Position numbers and translations under genes: made by a program. From assembly GCF_000008765.1 (NCBI RefSeq), contig NC_003030.1:3196001-3260000 (forward strand): 64,000 bases of DNA, read 5' to 3'. Source of the DNA: Clostridium acetobutylicum ATCC 824. GTDB lineage: Bacteria > Bacillota > Clostridia > Clostridiales > Clostridiaceae. The notes below the pieces were generated by a model. That model made no database searches. It was given only the letters and a program-made list of their open reading frames with translations, and had not been told where the DNA came from. This document shows positions 45,428-54,086 of this stretch, one piece after another; position 1 is the stretch's first letter; each line of letters opens with the position of its first letter.

Positions 45428-45456
45428 TTGATTATTTTTATCAATAATTTTAAAAT
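45428..45456 (+). promoter_or_regulatory. Sigma-A-like promoter of the HPr-domain regulator
   Basis: TTGATT (45428-45433) and TAAAAT (45451-45456) are spaced by 17 bases, about 45 bases before the regulator start. The -35 region is overlapped by the third inverted repeat (box c), which would allow self-control. Confidence 0.55.
45429..45443. promoter_or_regulatory. Candidate enhancer box c (TGATT-N5-TATCA)
   Basis: TGATT-ATTTT-TATCA, the third copy of the motif with one mismatch between arms, 32 bases from box b. It overlaps the predicted -35 region of the regulator gene. Confidence 0.5.
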
Positions 45457-45501
45457 AAACTACTTTATCATTTTAAAATGCATTCATAAGAAAGGATTGC
45501 T

Positions 45502-47505
45502 ATGTTTAAAAATTGTATTACAGTAAATATTAAAAACGGAGTTCACACTAGAATTGCAGCAATGATAGTTCACGAAGCATCTAAGCTTAAAGAAAAATAC
45601 GGTATTAATTTATATGTAAAGCAAATGAACGCTAAAGAACCAATTGCAATAAGTATGCTGGCACTACTTTCTCTTAAAATCAAAGAAAATGAACTTGTAG
45701 AAATTTCCTGCTTCGAAGATACTACAAATGGTCAAAGGGCTGTTATAGAGTTGAGTAATTATATAACTAAAAGCCTCGGTGAGAATATTAAGTCTTTTTC
45801 AAATATAGATGCAATAATTGAAGAAAGTACATTAGTCAATGAAAATGTACTTGAAAACATACCTATGGGTATTATAGTGGTAGACATAAATTGCAATATA
45901 ACTTCTATAAATGACTACGCTCTTAACATTATGGATAAAAACATTGAAAGTGTTATTGGTATGCCAGTATTAGATATTATTCCAACTTCAGATACTCCTC
46001 TTGTTATAAAAACTAAAGAGAAAAAGCTAGGAAAAACTCAACACATAAACAAACATATAGTAATATCTAACTGCTGCCCTATAATCTCAAACAATAATGT
46101 TATTGGCGCTTTATGTGTATTTCAAGATATTTCAGAGCTGGTAGGCATAAAAGAGCTTAACGAACGCTTTCAAAAAATACTAGAAACTTCCCATGATCTA
46201 ATATGTTTTATCGACGAAAACAGAAAAATCTCTTACATAAATCCAACTTACGAAAAATGCCTTAACATTAAATCAGAGGATGTACTTGGAAAAGACCTTA
46301 TGAAAATTTCACCTGATGGATATAGAATGAAAGTCTTCAACTCAAAAAAGCCTATTGAAAATGTAGTCTATACTAAAAATAATGTAGGTATCATATGTAC
46401 AGTTGTGCCAATTTTTATAGGAGAAACCTTCAAAGGTGTAATCTCAATTTCTAAAGAAGCAGATGAGATTATAAAAATGGCAAAAGAGCTTGAAAAATCA
46501 GAGGAAGAACTTAATTACTATAAGGATGAGCTTAAAAGACACAATAAGCTTAGTGCTTCCTTTAATAATATAATAGGCAACAGCAGCTCTCTTAGAGATG
46601 TTCTTATAACAGCTGATAAGGCAGCAGATTCAACTTCTACAGTTTTGATAAGAGGCGAAAGTGGTACTGGTAAAGAACTTATCGCAAAAGCTATTCATAA
46701 TGGAAGCCCAAGAAAGGACAAGCCATTTGTAAGAGTTAACTGTGCTGCAATACCTGAAAATTTAATAGAAAGTGAACTTTTTGGCTATGAAAAAGGTGCC
46801 TTTACAGGTGCTGTTAAGTCTAAACCTGGAAAATTCGCTATAGCAAATACAGGAACAATATTTCTCGATGAAATTGGTGATATACCTAAATCAATGCAGG
46901 TTAAACTTCTTAGAGTACTTCAAGAACGAGAATTTGAAAGCGTTGGTGGTATTGAAACCCAAAAGGTAGATGTTAGAATTATAGCCGCAACTAACAGAAA
47001 CCTTGAAGAAATGCTTAAAACTGGTGAGTTTAGGGAAGATTTATACTATAGATTAAACGTACTTTCCATATTTCTTCCCCCTCTAAGGAAAAGAAAAGAA
47101 GATATAAATCTTTTAGTTGAGCACTTTATAAATAACATAAGTAAAAAACTCAATAAACCGGTAAAGAAAATTGAAGAAAGTTGTCTTTCATGTTTTATGA
47201 ATTATAACTGGCCGGGAAATATAAGAGAACTTGAAAATATTATAGAAAGATCTATAAACATGTGCGACGATGGAGTAATAATGTTGAAGGACCTACCATT
47301 TTATATAACAAATATTGCTCCTCAAAACGACATTGTAAAGATTGATGATAATAGTCCACTTTTAAAATTAGAAGACTATGAAAAAATAATTTTAACTATC
47401 GCTATGAAAAAATATAAAAGCTACAATAAGGTTGGAAAAATTCTAGGAATAACTCATAGAACTGTATCTTTAAAATGTAAAAAGTATAATATAGATGTTC
47501 AATAG
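45502..47505 (+). CDS. Sigma-54 enhancer-binding regulator with N-terminal HPr-like domain and two PAS domains
   Basis: The protein has 667 residues. Residues 1-92 form an HPr-like domain with NGVHTRIAA (His15 at the HPr phosphorylation position) and ISMLALLSL, where Ser51 aligns with the HPr Ser46 site. Two PAS domains follow (about 113-215 and 225-320), then the AAA+ domain with GESGTGKE (385-392), the sigma-54 contact loop GAFTGA (432-437) and a Walker B LDEIGD block, and a C-terminal Fis-type HTH ending [14 protein letters not shown]. It should activate sigma-54 promoters in response to PTS phosphorylation state and a PAS signal. It is divergent from ptsI, its probable target. AAAGGA precedes the ATG. 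Confidence 0.93.
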   Translation: MFKNCITVNIKNGVHTRIAAMIVHEASKLKEKYGINLYVKQMNAKEPIAISMLALLSLKIKENELVEISCFEDTTNGQRAVIELSNYITKSLGENIKSFSNIDAIIEESTLVNENVLENIPMGIIVVDINCNITSINDYALNIMDKNIESVIGMPVLDIIPTSDTPLVIKTKEKKLGKTQHINKHIVISNCCPIISNNNVIGALCVFQDISELVGIKELNERFQKILETSHDLICFIDENRKISYINPTYEKCLNIKSEDVLGKDLMKISPDGYRMKVFNSKKPIENVVYTKNNVGIICTVVPIFIGETFKGVISISKEADEIIKMAKELEKSEEELNYYKDELKRHNKLSASFNNIIGNSSSLRDVLITADKAADSTSTVLIRGESGTGKELIAKAIHNGSPRKDKPFVRVNCAAIPENLIESELFGYEKGAFTGAVKSKPGKFAIANTGTIFLDEIGDIPKSMQVKLLRVLQEREFESVGGIETQKVDVRIIAATNRNLEEMLKTGEFREDLYYRLNVLSIFLPPLRKRKEDINLLVEHFINNISKKLNKPVKKIEESCLSCFMNYNWPGNIRELENIIERSINMCDDGVIMLKDLPFYITNIAPQNDIVKIDDNSPLLKLEDYEKIILTIAMKKYKSYNKVGKILGITHRTVSLKCKKYNIDVQ

Positions 47506-47511
47506 CTAATT

Positions 47512-47541
47512 ACGGGGGTTTTGAAATTTTCAAACCCCCGT
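47512..47541. terminator. Terminator between the regulator gene and the minus-strand genes
   Basis: ACGGGGGTTT and AAACCCCCGT form a strong inverted repeat across 47512-47541 between convergent genes, 6 bases after the regulator stop. The + strand tail is ATTATTGTTT, so termination is most likely for the regulator and possible for the other side. Confidence 0.78.
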
Positions 47542-47550
47542 GATTATTGT

Positions 47551-47928
47551 TTATCCCATTATTCTTTCTTTTAAAACACTTTCTTCATTTCTATCAAAGA
47601 CCTCTACATCCATGTATGCTCTGATAAAATTTCTTTCCTTTATGTCTTTTATTACATTTGCTACTCTAGATGAATCTTCATCAATAACTATAAATATCAC
47701 AGGTACTTCTTCTATGATCTTTATAATCTTAAGAAATACTGTAGTTACAAATTTTTGCGAAATTGTGGTACTTATTTTGTCAACTGTCGTATCAATTGAA
47801 TAATTATTACCATTAATACCTACATGATCTACTGACACAACTACTACTGTCATTTTATACTTATCTAAAAGAAATCTCCTCAAAGAATTTTTAGTATCAT
47901 TTTGTTCTAATATATTATTATCACCCAT
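47551..47928 (-). CDS. Hypothetical protein downstream of fumarase
   Basis: The 125-residue protein has no motif I recognise. It is an alternating alpha/beta-looking sequence with a hydrophobic strand VPVIFIVID near residue 74 and no membrane segment or signal peptide. The ATG at 47928 has no binding site at the normal distance; AAAGGAG lies about 33 bases upstream, separated by an inverted repeat. It follows the fumarase beta gene by about 75 bases with no visible terminator, so co-transcription is likely, but a link to fumarase function is not shown. The start could be wrong. Confidence 0.65.
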   Translation of the reverse strand: MGDNNILEQNDTKNSLRRFLLDKYKMTVVVVSVDHVGINGNNYSIDTTVDKISTTISQKFVTTVFLKIIKIIEEVPVIFIVIDEDSSRVANVIKDIKERNFIRAYMDVEVFDRNEESVLKERIMG

Positions 47929-48002
47929 AGTAATTGACGAGAAGTAACTTCTCTACTATACTCCTTTCAAGGTTTCCTGTAACTATTTCACCACTGAGTA
48001 TT

Positions 48003-48566
48003 TTATTCGTGCACAAATTTATCCAGGTAACTTTTTCTTCCTATTTCATAAAGATTATTTCCAACGGTATCAATTATAACTACTGCAGGAAATTTTATTA
48101 CTTTAAGCTTTCTTATAGCCTCAGATCCTAAATCACTGTAAGCTATAATTTTAGATTCCACTATAGATTTTGAAATAAGTGCAGCTGCTCCCCCTACTGC
48201 TCCAAAATACACTGCCTTATTTTTAATAATAGATTCAACAACCTCCTTTGACCTTGCTCCTTTACCTATCATGCCCTTTAAACCCATATCAAGAAGCCTT
48301 GGAGCAAATGCATCCATTCTACCACTAGTTGTAGGACCAGCAGATCCTATTACCTTCCCTGGTTTTGCAGGTGTTGGCCCAGCATAGTATATAATCTGAT
48401 TTTGAATATCAATAGGAAGATCTTTTCCCTCGTTTAGAAGTTCTATAAGTCTCTTATGCGCTGCATCTCTTGCTGTATAAATGTATCCACTTATAAGCAC
48501 TCTATCCCCAGCTCTTAAATCTTGTATTTCTTCTTGTCTAATTGGAGAAGTTATTAATTTTTCCAT
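48003..48566 (-). CDS. fumB: Fumarate hydratase, class I, beta subunit (C-terminal domain)
   Basis: The protein has 187 residues and covers the C-terminal half of iron-sulfur fumarases and tartrate dehydratases. Motifs include GRMDAFAPRLLDMGLKGMIG, the YAGPTPAKPG and GSAGPTTSGRMD block, and GAVGGAAALISKS near 130. Together with the alpha subunit encoded 13 bases upstream it forms a two-subunit [4Fe-4S] enzyme that hydrates fumarate to malate. It could act on tartrate; sequence alone does not settle this. The gene starts 14 bases after the alpha stop with GGGAGG upstream. Confidence 0.9.
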   Translation of the reverse strand: MEKLITSPIRQEEIQDLRAGDRVLISGYIYTARDAAHKRLIELLNEGKDLPIDIQNQIIYYAGPTPAKPGKVIGSAGPTTSGRMDAFAPRLLDMGLKGMIGKGARSKEVVESIIKNKAVYFGAVGGAAALISKSIVESKIIAYSDLGSEAIRKLKVIKFPAVVIIDTVGNNLYEIGRKSYLDKFVHE

Positions 48567-48579
48567 AATAAAAGCCTCC

Positions 48580-49422
48580 CTAAATTTCTTCGCTTTTATG
48601 ACGAGTTACATGACAACTAATATTTACAGCAACCGGAAGACCTGCTATATGTGTTGGATAGGTTTCTATATTTACGCCAATAGCGGTAGTTCTTCCTCCA
48701 AATCCTTGAGGTCCTATTCCAAGCTTATTTATTTTGTATAGCATTTCTTCTTCTATTTCTTTATAAAACTCGTCTTCATTATGTACATCTATAGGCCTTA
48801 TAAGTGCTTTTTTAGCTAAAAACGCGGCTTTCTCAAAAGTACCTCCAATGCCAACTCCAACCACCATAGGTGGGCATGGATTAGGTCCAGCCTCTTCAAC
48901 AGTATCCAAAATAAATTTTTTTACACCTTCAATTCCCTCTGCAGGCTTAAGCATCTTTATTTTACTCATATTTTCAGAGCCAAACCCCTTTGGTGCTAAT
49001 GTTACCTTTATTTTATCACCTTTAACTATATTATAATGTATTATTGCTGGAGTATTGTCATTGGTATTTACCCTTCTTAAAGGATCTTTAACTACCGACT
49101 TTCTTAAATAACCTTCGTTATATCCTTGTCTTACACCTTCATTTACAGCGTCCTCAATTAACTCTCCTATTACATGAACCTCTTGTCCTATATCCAAAAA
49201 AACACATGCCATACCAGTATCCTGACATATTGGTACATTTTCGTCATAAGATATATCGATATTTTCTTTTATATTATTTAGCACATCTTTTGCTATATCC
49301 CATTCTTCTTCTTCATAATACTTATTTATTTTTTCTTTTATATCTTGTGGTAAATAATAGTTCGTCTCTATGCATAATTTCTTTACCACTTCTGTTATTA
49401 CTTTTGAATCTATTTCTCGCAT
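48580..49422 (-). CDS. fumA: Fumarate hydratase, class I, alpha subunit (N-terminal domain)
   Basis: The protein has 280 residues and carries the three conserved cysteines that bind the iron-sulfur cluster: CQDTGMACVF near residue 62, NPCPPMVVGVGIGG near 187, and SCHVTRHK near 274. It is the substrate-binding half of class I fumarase. The start is ATG at 49422 with GAAGGTG; the longer frame upstream lacks a site. The beta gene follows, making a compact two-gene unit, perhaps with the unknown gene after it. Confidence 0.92.
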   Translation of the reverse strand: MREIDSKVITEVVKKLCIETNYYLPQDIKEKINKYYEEEEWDIAKDVLNNIKENIDISYDENVPICQDTGMACVFLDIGQEVHVIGELIEDAVNEGVRQGYNEGYLRKSVVKDPLRRVNTNDNTPAIIHYNIVKGDKIKVTLAPKGFGSENMSKIKMLKPAEGIEGVKKFILDTVEEAGPNPCPPMVVGVGIGGTFEKAAFLAKKALIRPIDVHNEDEFYKEIEEEMLYKINKLGIGPQGFGGRTTAIGVNIETYPTHIAGLPVAVNISCHVTRHKSEEI

Positions 49423-49465
49423 ATACAACACCTTCTCAAATTTTATTATACCCATAAGATAAAAC

Positions 49466-49494
49466 AAAATAAAGACATATCAAGCCTTTATTTT
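49466..49494 (-). terminator. Terminator of the amidase gene
   Basis: AAAATAAAG and CTTTATTTT (minus strand) form a 9-bp hairpin around an 11-base loop, followed by TGTTTTATC, 15 bases after the amidase stop. It lies between the amidase gene and the fumarase genes. Confidence 0.6.
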
Positions 49495-49509
49495 GAAATA
49501 GTACATATT

Positions 49510-50205
49510 CTATTTATTAAAAAATTCATTTAATGATTGTTCAATAGTATCTGCTAACTTTTGCTGATAGCCTCCATCTTTGAGCTTAGCAGCTTCATCG
49601 GGATTAGAAAGAAATCCACATTCTATAATAACAGACGGAACTTCTCCGCTATTTCTTAATACTCTGTAATCATTAATTGAAACCTTTTCTTTTCGTTTAT
49701 TATTTTTATTAAGGTTTTCTTTAAAATTACTCTGAAGTATACCTGCTAGTTTTTTACTTGCATCATTGTTAGCATACCAAACCTGCGCTCCATTGTACTG
49801 CGACTGCGGAAACATGTTTAGATGAATGCTTAAAAAAACATCACACTTTGAAGTACTCTTAAGTTTGCATCTGTTATTTAAATCCTCTTCTTTTTTCTTT
49901 CTTATGGTACTAGTATTTTCGGAATAAAGTCCTTTATCTTCTTCTCTTGTCATAACAACCTTATATTTTTTTTCAAGGTTTTTCTTAAGTTTTAATCCTA
50001 TTGCAAGGTTTATATCCTTTTCCAAAGTACCATCCTTTAAATTAGCACCGCCATCAATACCTCCATGCCCTGGATCTATCAGTATAATTTTTTTTCCCGT
50101 TTTTGCATTTACATTGTTAGGCATTACTGAAAATACAAAAGTTACAGCTATAAAAACGCTGAAAACTTTTATAAACACCTTAAAAAAATTATCTCTTTTT
50201 AACAT
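49510..50205 (-). CDS. cwlD: N-acetylmuramoyl-L-alanine amidase (Amidase_3, CwlD-like)
   Basis: The protein has 231 residues with a signal peptide or anchor (about 8-35, ending VNA-K), then an Amidase_3 domain with zinc ligands His47 in DPGHGGIDGG, Glu62, and His128 in LSIHLN, and the catalytic Glu195 in IIECGFLSNP. It cleaves the bond between muramic acid and the stem peptide. Size and single-domain form match CwlD, which makes muramic lactam in spore cortex, but a vegetative amidase is possible. ATG is preceded by AAGGAGA. Confidence 0.85.
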   Translation of the reverse strand: MLKRDNFFKVFIKVFSVFIAVTFVFSVMPNNVNAKTGKKIILIDPGHGGIDGGANLKDGTLEKDINLAIGLKLKKNLEKKYKVVMTREEDKGLYSENTSTIRKKKEEDLNNRCKLKSTSKCDVFLSIHLNMFPQSQYNGAQVWYANNDASKKLAGILQSNFKENLNKNNKRKEKVSINDYRVLRNSGEVPSVIIECGFLSNPDEAAKLKDGGYQQKLADTIEQSLNEFFNK

Positions 50206-50367
50206 ACTATTATCTCCTTAACACTGTTTAATTTTATATATATTTTTGGCAAAAAAACTAAAAATATTCGCTTTAAAACTAAAATGTTAAGGAGTTTCGT
50301 ATATTTTAATATGCATTTAACATTGCATAGATTGATATTAACTTCTATGTACTATAATATTATCAAG

Positions 50368-51360
50368 TTATCTTATAAAAAGTGCTAATAATGCTGCAAT
50401 ACCCGCACATACTGGCATAGTTATAATCCATGCTATAAGAATATCCTTTGCAACCATCCATCTTACTGAGGATATTCTTTTAGATGCGGCAACACCCATT
50501 ATTGATGTTGAAATTATTTGTGTTGTACTTACTGGAGCATGGAACATGGTAGCTGAAAATATTACAGCGGCTGCACCTGTTTCTGCAGCAAATCCATTTA
50601 CAGGCGCTAATTTAGCCATATTCATACCCATAGTTTTTATAATTCTATAGCCTCCAAAGGATGTACCAAATGCCATTGCAATTGCACATGCTGCTTTAAC
50701 CCATGCCGGCACAGTAAAGGAGCTAAGAAGACCAGAACTCATAAGTGCCATTGTTATTACACCCATTGATTTTTGTGCATCATTTCCACCATGATTTAAA
50801 GCCATAAGCATAGCTGATACAATTTGTGCTTTAGAGAATACTCTGCTTACAAATGCGGGTTTAGAGCGATGAAATAGCCACTCAATTAATATCATAAATA
50901 TATATCCAACAACAAAACCTATTACAGGTGATAAAAATAACCAAAGTACTATTTTATTAAAGAATCCAATCCAATTTACAACACCAAAGCTAGTCTTATA
51001 CATTACTGCTGCACCAATAAGTCCACCTATAAGTGCATGAGAAGAGCTACTTGGTATTCCCAAATACCATGTAATTAAGTTCCATATAATCGCTGCAATA
51101 AGTGCAACTATTATAACACTAGGTACTATTTTAGAAGGATCTATTATACCATCTCCAACAGTTTTAGCTACCTTATCACTCATGAATGCTCCTAAAAAAT
51201 TCAAAATAGCAGACATAATAACTGCAGATTTCATGCTTAAAACTCTTGTTGAAACTGATGTTGCTATAGCGTTAGCACTATCGTGAAAACCATTAAGAAA
51301 ATCGAATGATATAGCCAAAATTACAATAATAATTGTTATAAGCACAGCAGAATTAAGCAT
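50368..51360 (-). CDS. pit: Low-affinity inorganic phosphate transporter, PiT family
   Basis: The 330-residue protein has about 9-10 membrane segments and the two PHO4/PiT signature repeats: FDFLNGFHDSANAIATSVST at the N-terminus and ALNHGGNDAQKSMGVITMAL in the middle. It moves metal-phosphate with protons or sodium. It overlaps the DUF47 gene by 8 bases, the common PiT-plus-accessory arrangement. It is full length. The 160-bp region downstream holds no feature I can name. Confidence 0.93.
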   Translation of the reverse strand: MLNSAVLITIIIVILAISFDFLNGFHDSANAIATSVSTRVLSMKSAVIMSAILNFLGAFMSDKVAKTVGDGIIDPSKIVPSVIIVALIAAIIWNLITWYLGIPSSSSHALIGGLIGAAVMYKTSFGVVNWIGFFNKIVLWLFLSPVIGFVVGYIFMILIEWLFHRSKPAFVSRVFSKAQIVSAMLMALNHGGNDAQKSMGVITMALMSSGLLSSFTVPAWVKAACAIAMAFGTSFGGYRIIKTMGMNMAKLAPVNGFAAETGAAAVIFSATMFHAPVSTTQIISTSIMGVAASKRISSVRWMVAKDILIAWIITMPVCAGIAALLALFIR

Positions 51361-51985
51361 TCTTCATAGCAACTCCTTCTATAACATTAGCTAATGTTTC
51401 GCATGCATCTAAAGTTCTTTCCATATATTGATATATCTCTCTCCACTTTATTACATGAAGAAAATCTTTCGGATCAGTGTATTCTGTGAATAAGATTCTT
51501 ACTGCTCTTCTGAAATTCAAGTCCCCTTCTTCTTCTATTTTATTTAAATTTACTATACATTCCTGCAATTTTTTACTTTTTTTCATGTTCTTAAATTCAG
51601 TCATTAAGGTTATAATTTCTTCAGCTGCTTTAACAACTAATTCTGCAAGAAATTTAGCTTCTTCTGTAGTGTTATGAACATCAAACATTACAAATCTACT
51701 GCTACTTGCTTCCATAAGGTCAATAATATCATCCATAAGTGTAGCGACACTGTAAATATCTTCTCTGTCAAATGGGGTTACAAAAGTTTTATTTAATTCG
51801 TTTATAATATTATGCTGCTGATGATCGCCTTTGTGTTCCATATCTTTTATAACTTTCAATTTGTTCTCGCTATCTTCTGGATTATTTACATAATCTCTAA
51901 ATAATAAAGAAGTTTCATAGATAGTATTTGAGTTTTCAATAAAAAGGTCAAAAAATTTATCATCTTTTGGGGATAAACTAAACAT
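51353..51985 (-). CDS. DUF47 (PhoU-like) accessory protein of Pit
   Basis: This 210-residue all-helical PhoU-like protein of family DUF47 has the metal-binding patterns EHKGDHQQHNII near residue 53 and EEEGDLNFRRAV near 158. DUF47 proteins are encoded with PiT transporters and are thought to control them. The ATG at 51985 has AGGAGG; the longer frame from 52033 lacks a site. It leads the two-gene operon. Confidence 0.93.
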   Translation of the reverse strand: MFSLSPKDDKFFDLFIENSNTIYETSLLFRDYVNNPEDSENKLKVIKDMEHKGDHQQHNIINELNKTFVTPFDREDIYSVATLMDDIIDLMEASSSRFVMFDVHNTTEEAKFLAELVVKAAEEIITLMTEFKNMKKSKKLQECIVNLNKIEEEGDLNFRRAVRILFTEYTDPKDFLHVIKWREIYQYMERTLDACETLANVIEGVAMKNA

Positions 51986-52093
51986 AATACTCCTCCTACA
52001 ATATTTATATTTTTTATTTAGTAATTTAAACATTATAACCTAAAGCTTTAATCTCATTTTTAACCCCTATAAACCAACAACATAACCCATAAT

Positions 52094-52102
52094 ATTATAT
52101 CA
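52094..52102 (-). promoter_or_regulatory. Extended -10 promoter of the DUF47-pit operon
   Basis: On the minus strand TGATATAAT (52102-52094) is a full extended -10 box about 105 bases before the DUF47 start. No good -35 box is seen. The 240-bp gap also contains the thiD terminator at its far end. Confidence 0.5.
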
Positions 52103-52181
52103 TACTGCAATAAAATATAGAAGATAAAATAATCATCCTATTATTTACTTATGTAATCACTATATATATATATTACTAAAT

Positions 52182-52206
52182 TAACAAAAAGGTGGAATTA
52201 CCACCT
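52182..52206 (-). terminator. Terminator of the thiM-thiD operon
   Basis: AGGTGG and CCACCT flank a 5-base loop (52190-52206) and on the minus strand are followed by TTTTTGTTAATTT, 20 bases after the thiD stop. Confidence 0.85.
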
Positions 52207-52226
52207 CTCCTTTTAATCTTTGAATT

Positions 52227-53018
52227 TCACCAATTTTTTAGTTTATAGGTATGTTCAAGAGGACCTGAACCCTTTCCTAAATCAAGTCCTGCTCTAAGTG
52301 CCCCTGTCAAATATTCTTTTGCATTTTTAATACTTTCGCTAATACTTATGCCCTGTGCTAAATTACAAGCAATAGCCGACGATAGAGTACACCCTGTTCC
52401 ATGTGTATTAGGATTATCTATTTTCTCTAATTTAAACCACTCAATATATCCATTTTTATAAAATAAATCAGTTGCATTATCCACTAAGTGCCCACCTTTA
52501 ATTAAAATTCCTACATTAATTTTTTCAGAAATTTTCTTTGCTGCTCTTACCATATCCTGTTCACTTTTAATTTTAAAGCCGCAGAGCACTTCAGCTTCAG
52601 GTATATTTGGAGTTATTAAAGTTCCAAGCGGCAAAAGACATGTTATAAGTTTTTCCATAGCTTGATCAGATAATAGTTTGCTTCCACTAGTAGCTACCAT
52701 AACAGGATCAATTACTATATTTTCTGCTTTATATTCCCTAAGCTTTTTTACTATAACATTAATGATTTCACCACTAGATACCATCCCTATCTTTACTGCA
52801 TCTGGACAAATATCAGTAAATATGCACTCAAGCTGTTTTTCAACAAATTCTGGAGTCGCTTCCATGATTCCATAAACTCCTGTTGTATTTTGTGCAGTTA
52901 ATGCTGTAATGGCACTCATTGCATACATTTTATGTGCTGTAATGGTCTTGATGTCAGCTTGAATACCTGCTCCACCACTACAGTCTGAACCCGCAATAGT
53001 TAATATCTTTTTAATCAA
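52227..53018 (-). CDS. thiD: Hydroxymethylpyrimidine (phosphate) kinase
   Basis: The protein has 263 residues of the ribokinase-like ThiD family: TIAGSDCSGGAGIQADIKTI at the N-terminus, VIDPVMVATSGSKLL near 120, and NTHGTGCTLSSAIACNLAQG with the catalytic Asp replaced by the usual GTGC loop near 212. It phosphorylates HMP and HMP-P for thiamin. The start is taken at TTG 53018, since GAGG is eight bases upstream; a TTG two codons earlier is too close to it. It follows thiM and shares its TPP riboswitch. Confidence 0.93.
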   Translation of the reverse strand: MIKKILTIAGSDCSGGAGIQADIKTITAHKMYAMSAITALTAQNTTGVYGIMEATPEFVEKQLECIFTDICPDAVKIGMVSSGEIINVIVKKLREYKAENIVIDPVMVATSGSKLLSDQAMEKLITCLLPLGTLITPNIPEAEVLCGFKIKSEQDMVRAAKKISEKINVGILIKGGHLVDNATDLFYKNGYIEWFKLEKIDNPNTHGTGCTLSSAIACNLAQGISISESIKNAKEYLTGALRAGLDLGKGSGPLEHTYKLKNW

Positions 53019-53046
53019 CTTCAAAACCTCATTTCCTTACATAATT

Positions 53047-53868
53047 TTAATAGCTTTCATACCTTGCAGCATCATCTAATTTATCACCATCTAAATTAAA
53101 AACTTCATCGATAATATAATTTCTGTAAGAAGAATTGCCATCCCTTTTAGACAGTCTGTTATATGCAAGCTCTCCACAAATCCCCATAGCACAAACCGAA
53201 GCTAAGGTTGCTTCTAATGGACTATCAACATTCGCACTTATATATGCTGCTGTCATTGCGCTTAACATGCAACCTGTACCAGTAATTTTACTCATATTAG
53301 GATTACCATTCCTTACAACATACGCCTTGCTTTCATTAGCTATAATATCAATGGCTCCTGTAATTGCAATCACAGCACCCGTTTTTTTAGAAAATCCTTT
53401 AGCAAAATTAATTACATTATCTAATGTATCATCTTTTACTTTATCATTGACATCAGCATCTACACCTTTAGTTATACCTTGACCCAAGGCAAGTACCTTT
53501 ATCTCAGAGATATTTCCACGAATAACAGTGAATTTAACCTCCTCAAGCAATTTTAAAGCAGTTTGACGTCTAAGTTTTGAAGCACCCACTCCCACAGGAT
53601 CTAAAATAACTGGATGCTTTAACTTATTCGCCATTTTTCCAGCTTTAAGCATTGACTCAATAGTATTTTCATTAAGAGTACCTATATTAATATTAAGCCC
53701 TCTGCAAATGGATGTAATCTCCTCTACCTCCCCAATATCATCTGCCATAATCGGTGAAGCCCCGCAGGCAAGAAGAATATTTGCACAATCATTAACAGTA
53801 ACATAATTTGTTATATTATGTATCAAAGGATTTGTCCCTCTCACATTTTCAAGTCTTTCCTTAAGCAT
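53047..53868 (-). CDS. thiM: Hydroxyethylthiazole kinase
   Basis: The protein has 273 residues with the ThiM hallmarks NPLIHNITNYVTVNDCANIL at the N-terminus, VILDPVGVGASKLR near 90, and ITGTGCMLSAMTAAYIS near 193. It phosphorylates the thiazole alcohol salvaged from outside. GGAGGG precedes the ATG. It is the first gene of a two-gene salvage operon with thiD; thiE, the coupling enzyme, is not here. Confidence 0.95.
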   Translation of the reverse strand: MLKERLENVRGTNPLIHNITNYVTVNDCANILLACGASPIMADDIGEVEEITSICRGLNINIGTLNENTIESMLKAGKMANKLKHPVILDPVGVGASKLRRQTALKLLEEVKFTVIRGNISEIKVLALGQGITKGVDADVNDKVKDDTLDNVINFAKGFSKKTGAVIAITGAIDIIANESKAYVVRNGNPNMSKITGTGCMLSAMTAAYISANVDSPLEATLASVCAMGICGELAYNRLSKRDGNSSYRNYIIDEVFNLDGDKLDDAARYESY

Positions 53869-53916
53869 TTTTCATCCCTCCAAAAATTGTATTTTTAATA
53901 TATAAATTACTTTTCC

Positions 53917-53951
53917 TTAAAATAAAAAAGAGAATACCCTTTGGCATTCTC
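53917..53951 (-). terminator. TPP-riboswitch expression platform terminator
   Basis: GAGAATGCC-AAAG-GGTATTCTC (53951-53930) is followed on the minus strand by TTTTTTATTTT. It lies just after the aptamer and before thiM, so binding of TPP should favour this hairpin and stop transcription. Confidence 0.88.
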
Positions 53952-53954
53952 TCC

Positions 53955-54060
53955 AGTAAATCAAGTAACCTATTTCCTACGTTGGCATTATCCAAATCAG
54001 GTATATGGATCGAAGTTCAATTACTTCCTCTCAGCCTGAAAACAAGCTCCCCTGAAAAAT
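53955..54060 (-). promoter_or_regulatory. Thiamin pyrophosphate (TPP) riboswitch
   Basis: On the minus strand the THI-box parts occur in order: CAGGGGAGC, GGCTGAGAGG, TACCTGATTTGGATAATGCC and AACGTAGGAAAT. These match the TPP aptamer core. It precedes a terminator and thiM-thiD, the expected targets. The roughly 320-bp gap between rpsI and thiM holds this element and the rpsI terminator. Confidence 0.96.
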
Positions 54061-54086
54061 ATTAAGTTATACCTATTTAATTAAAT

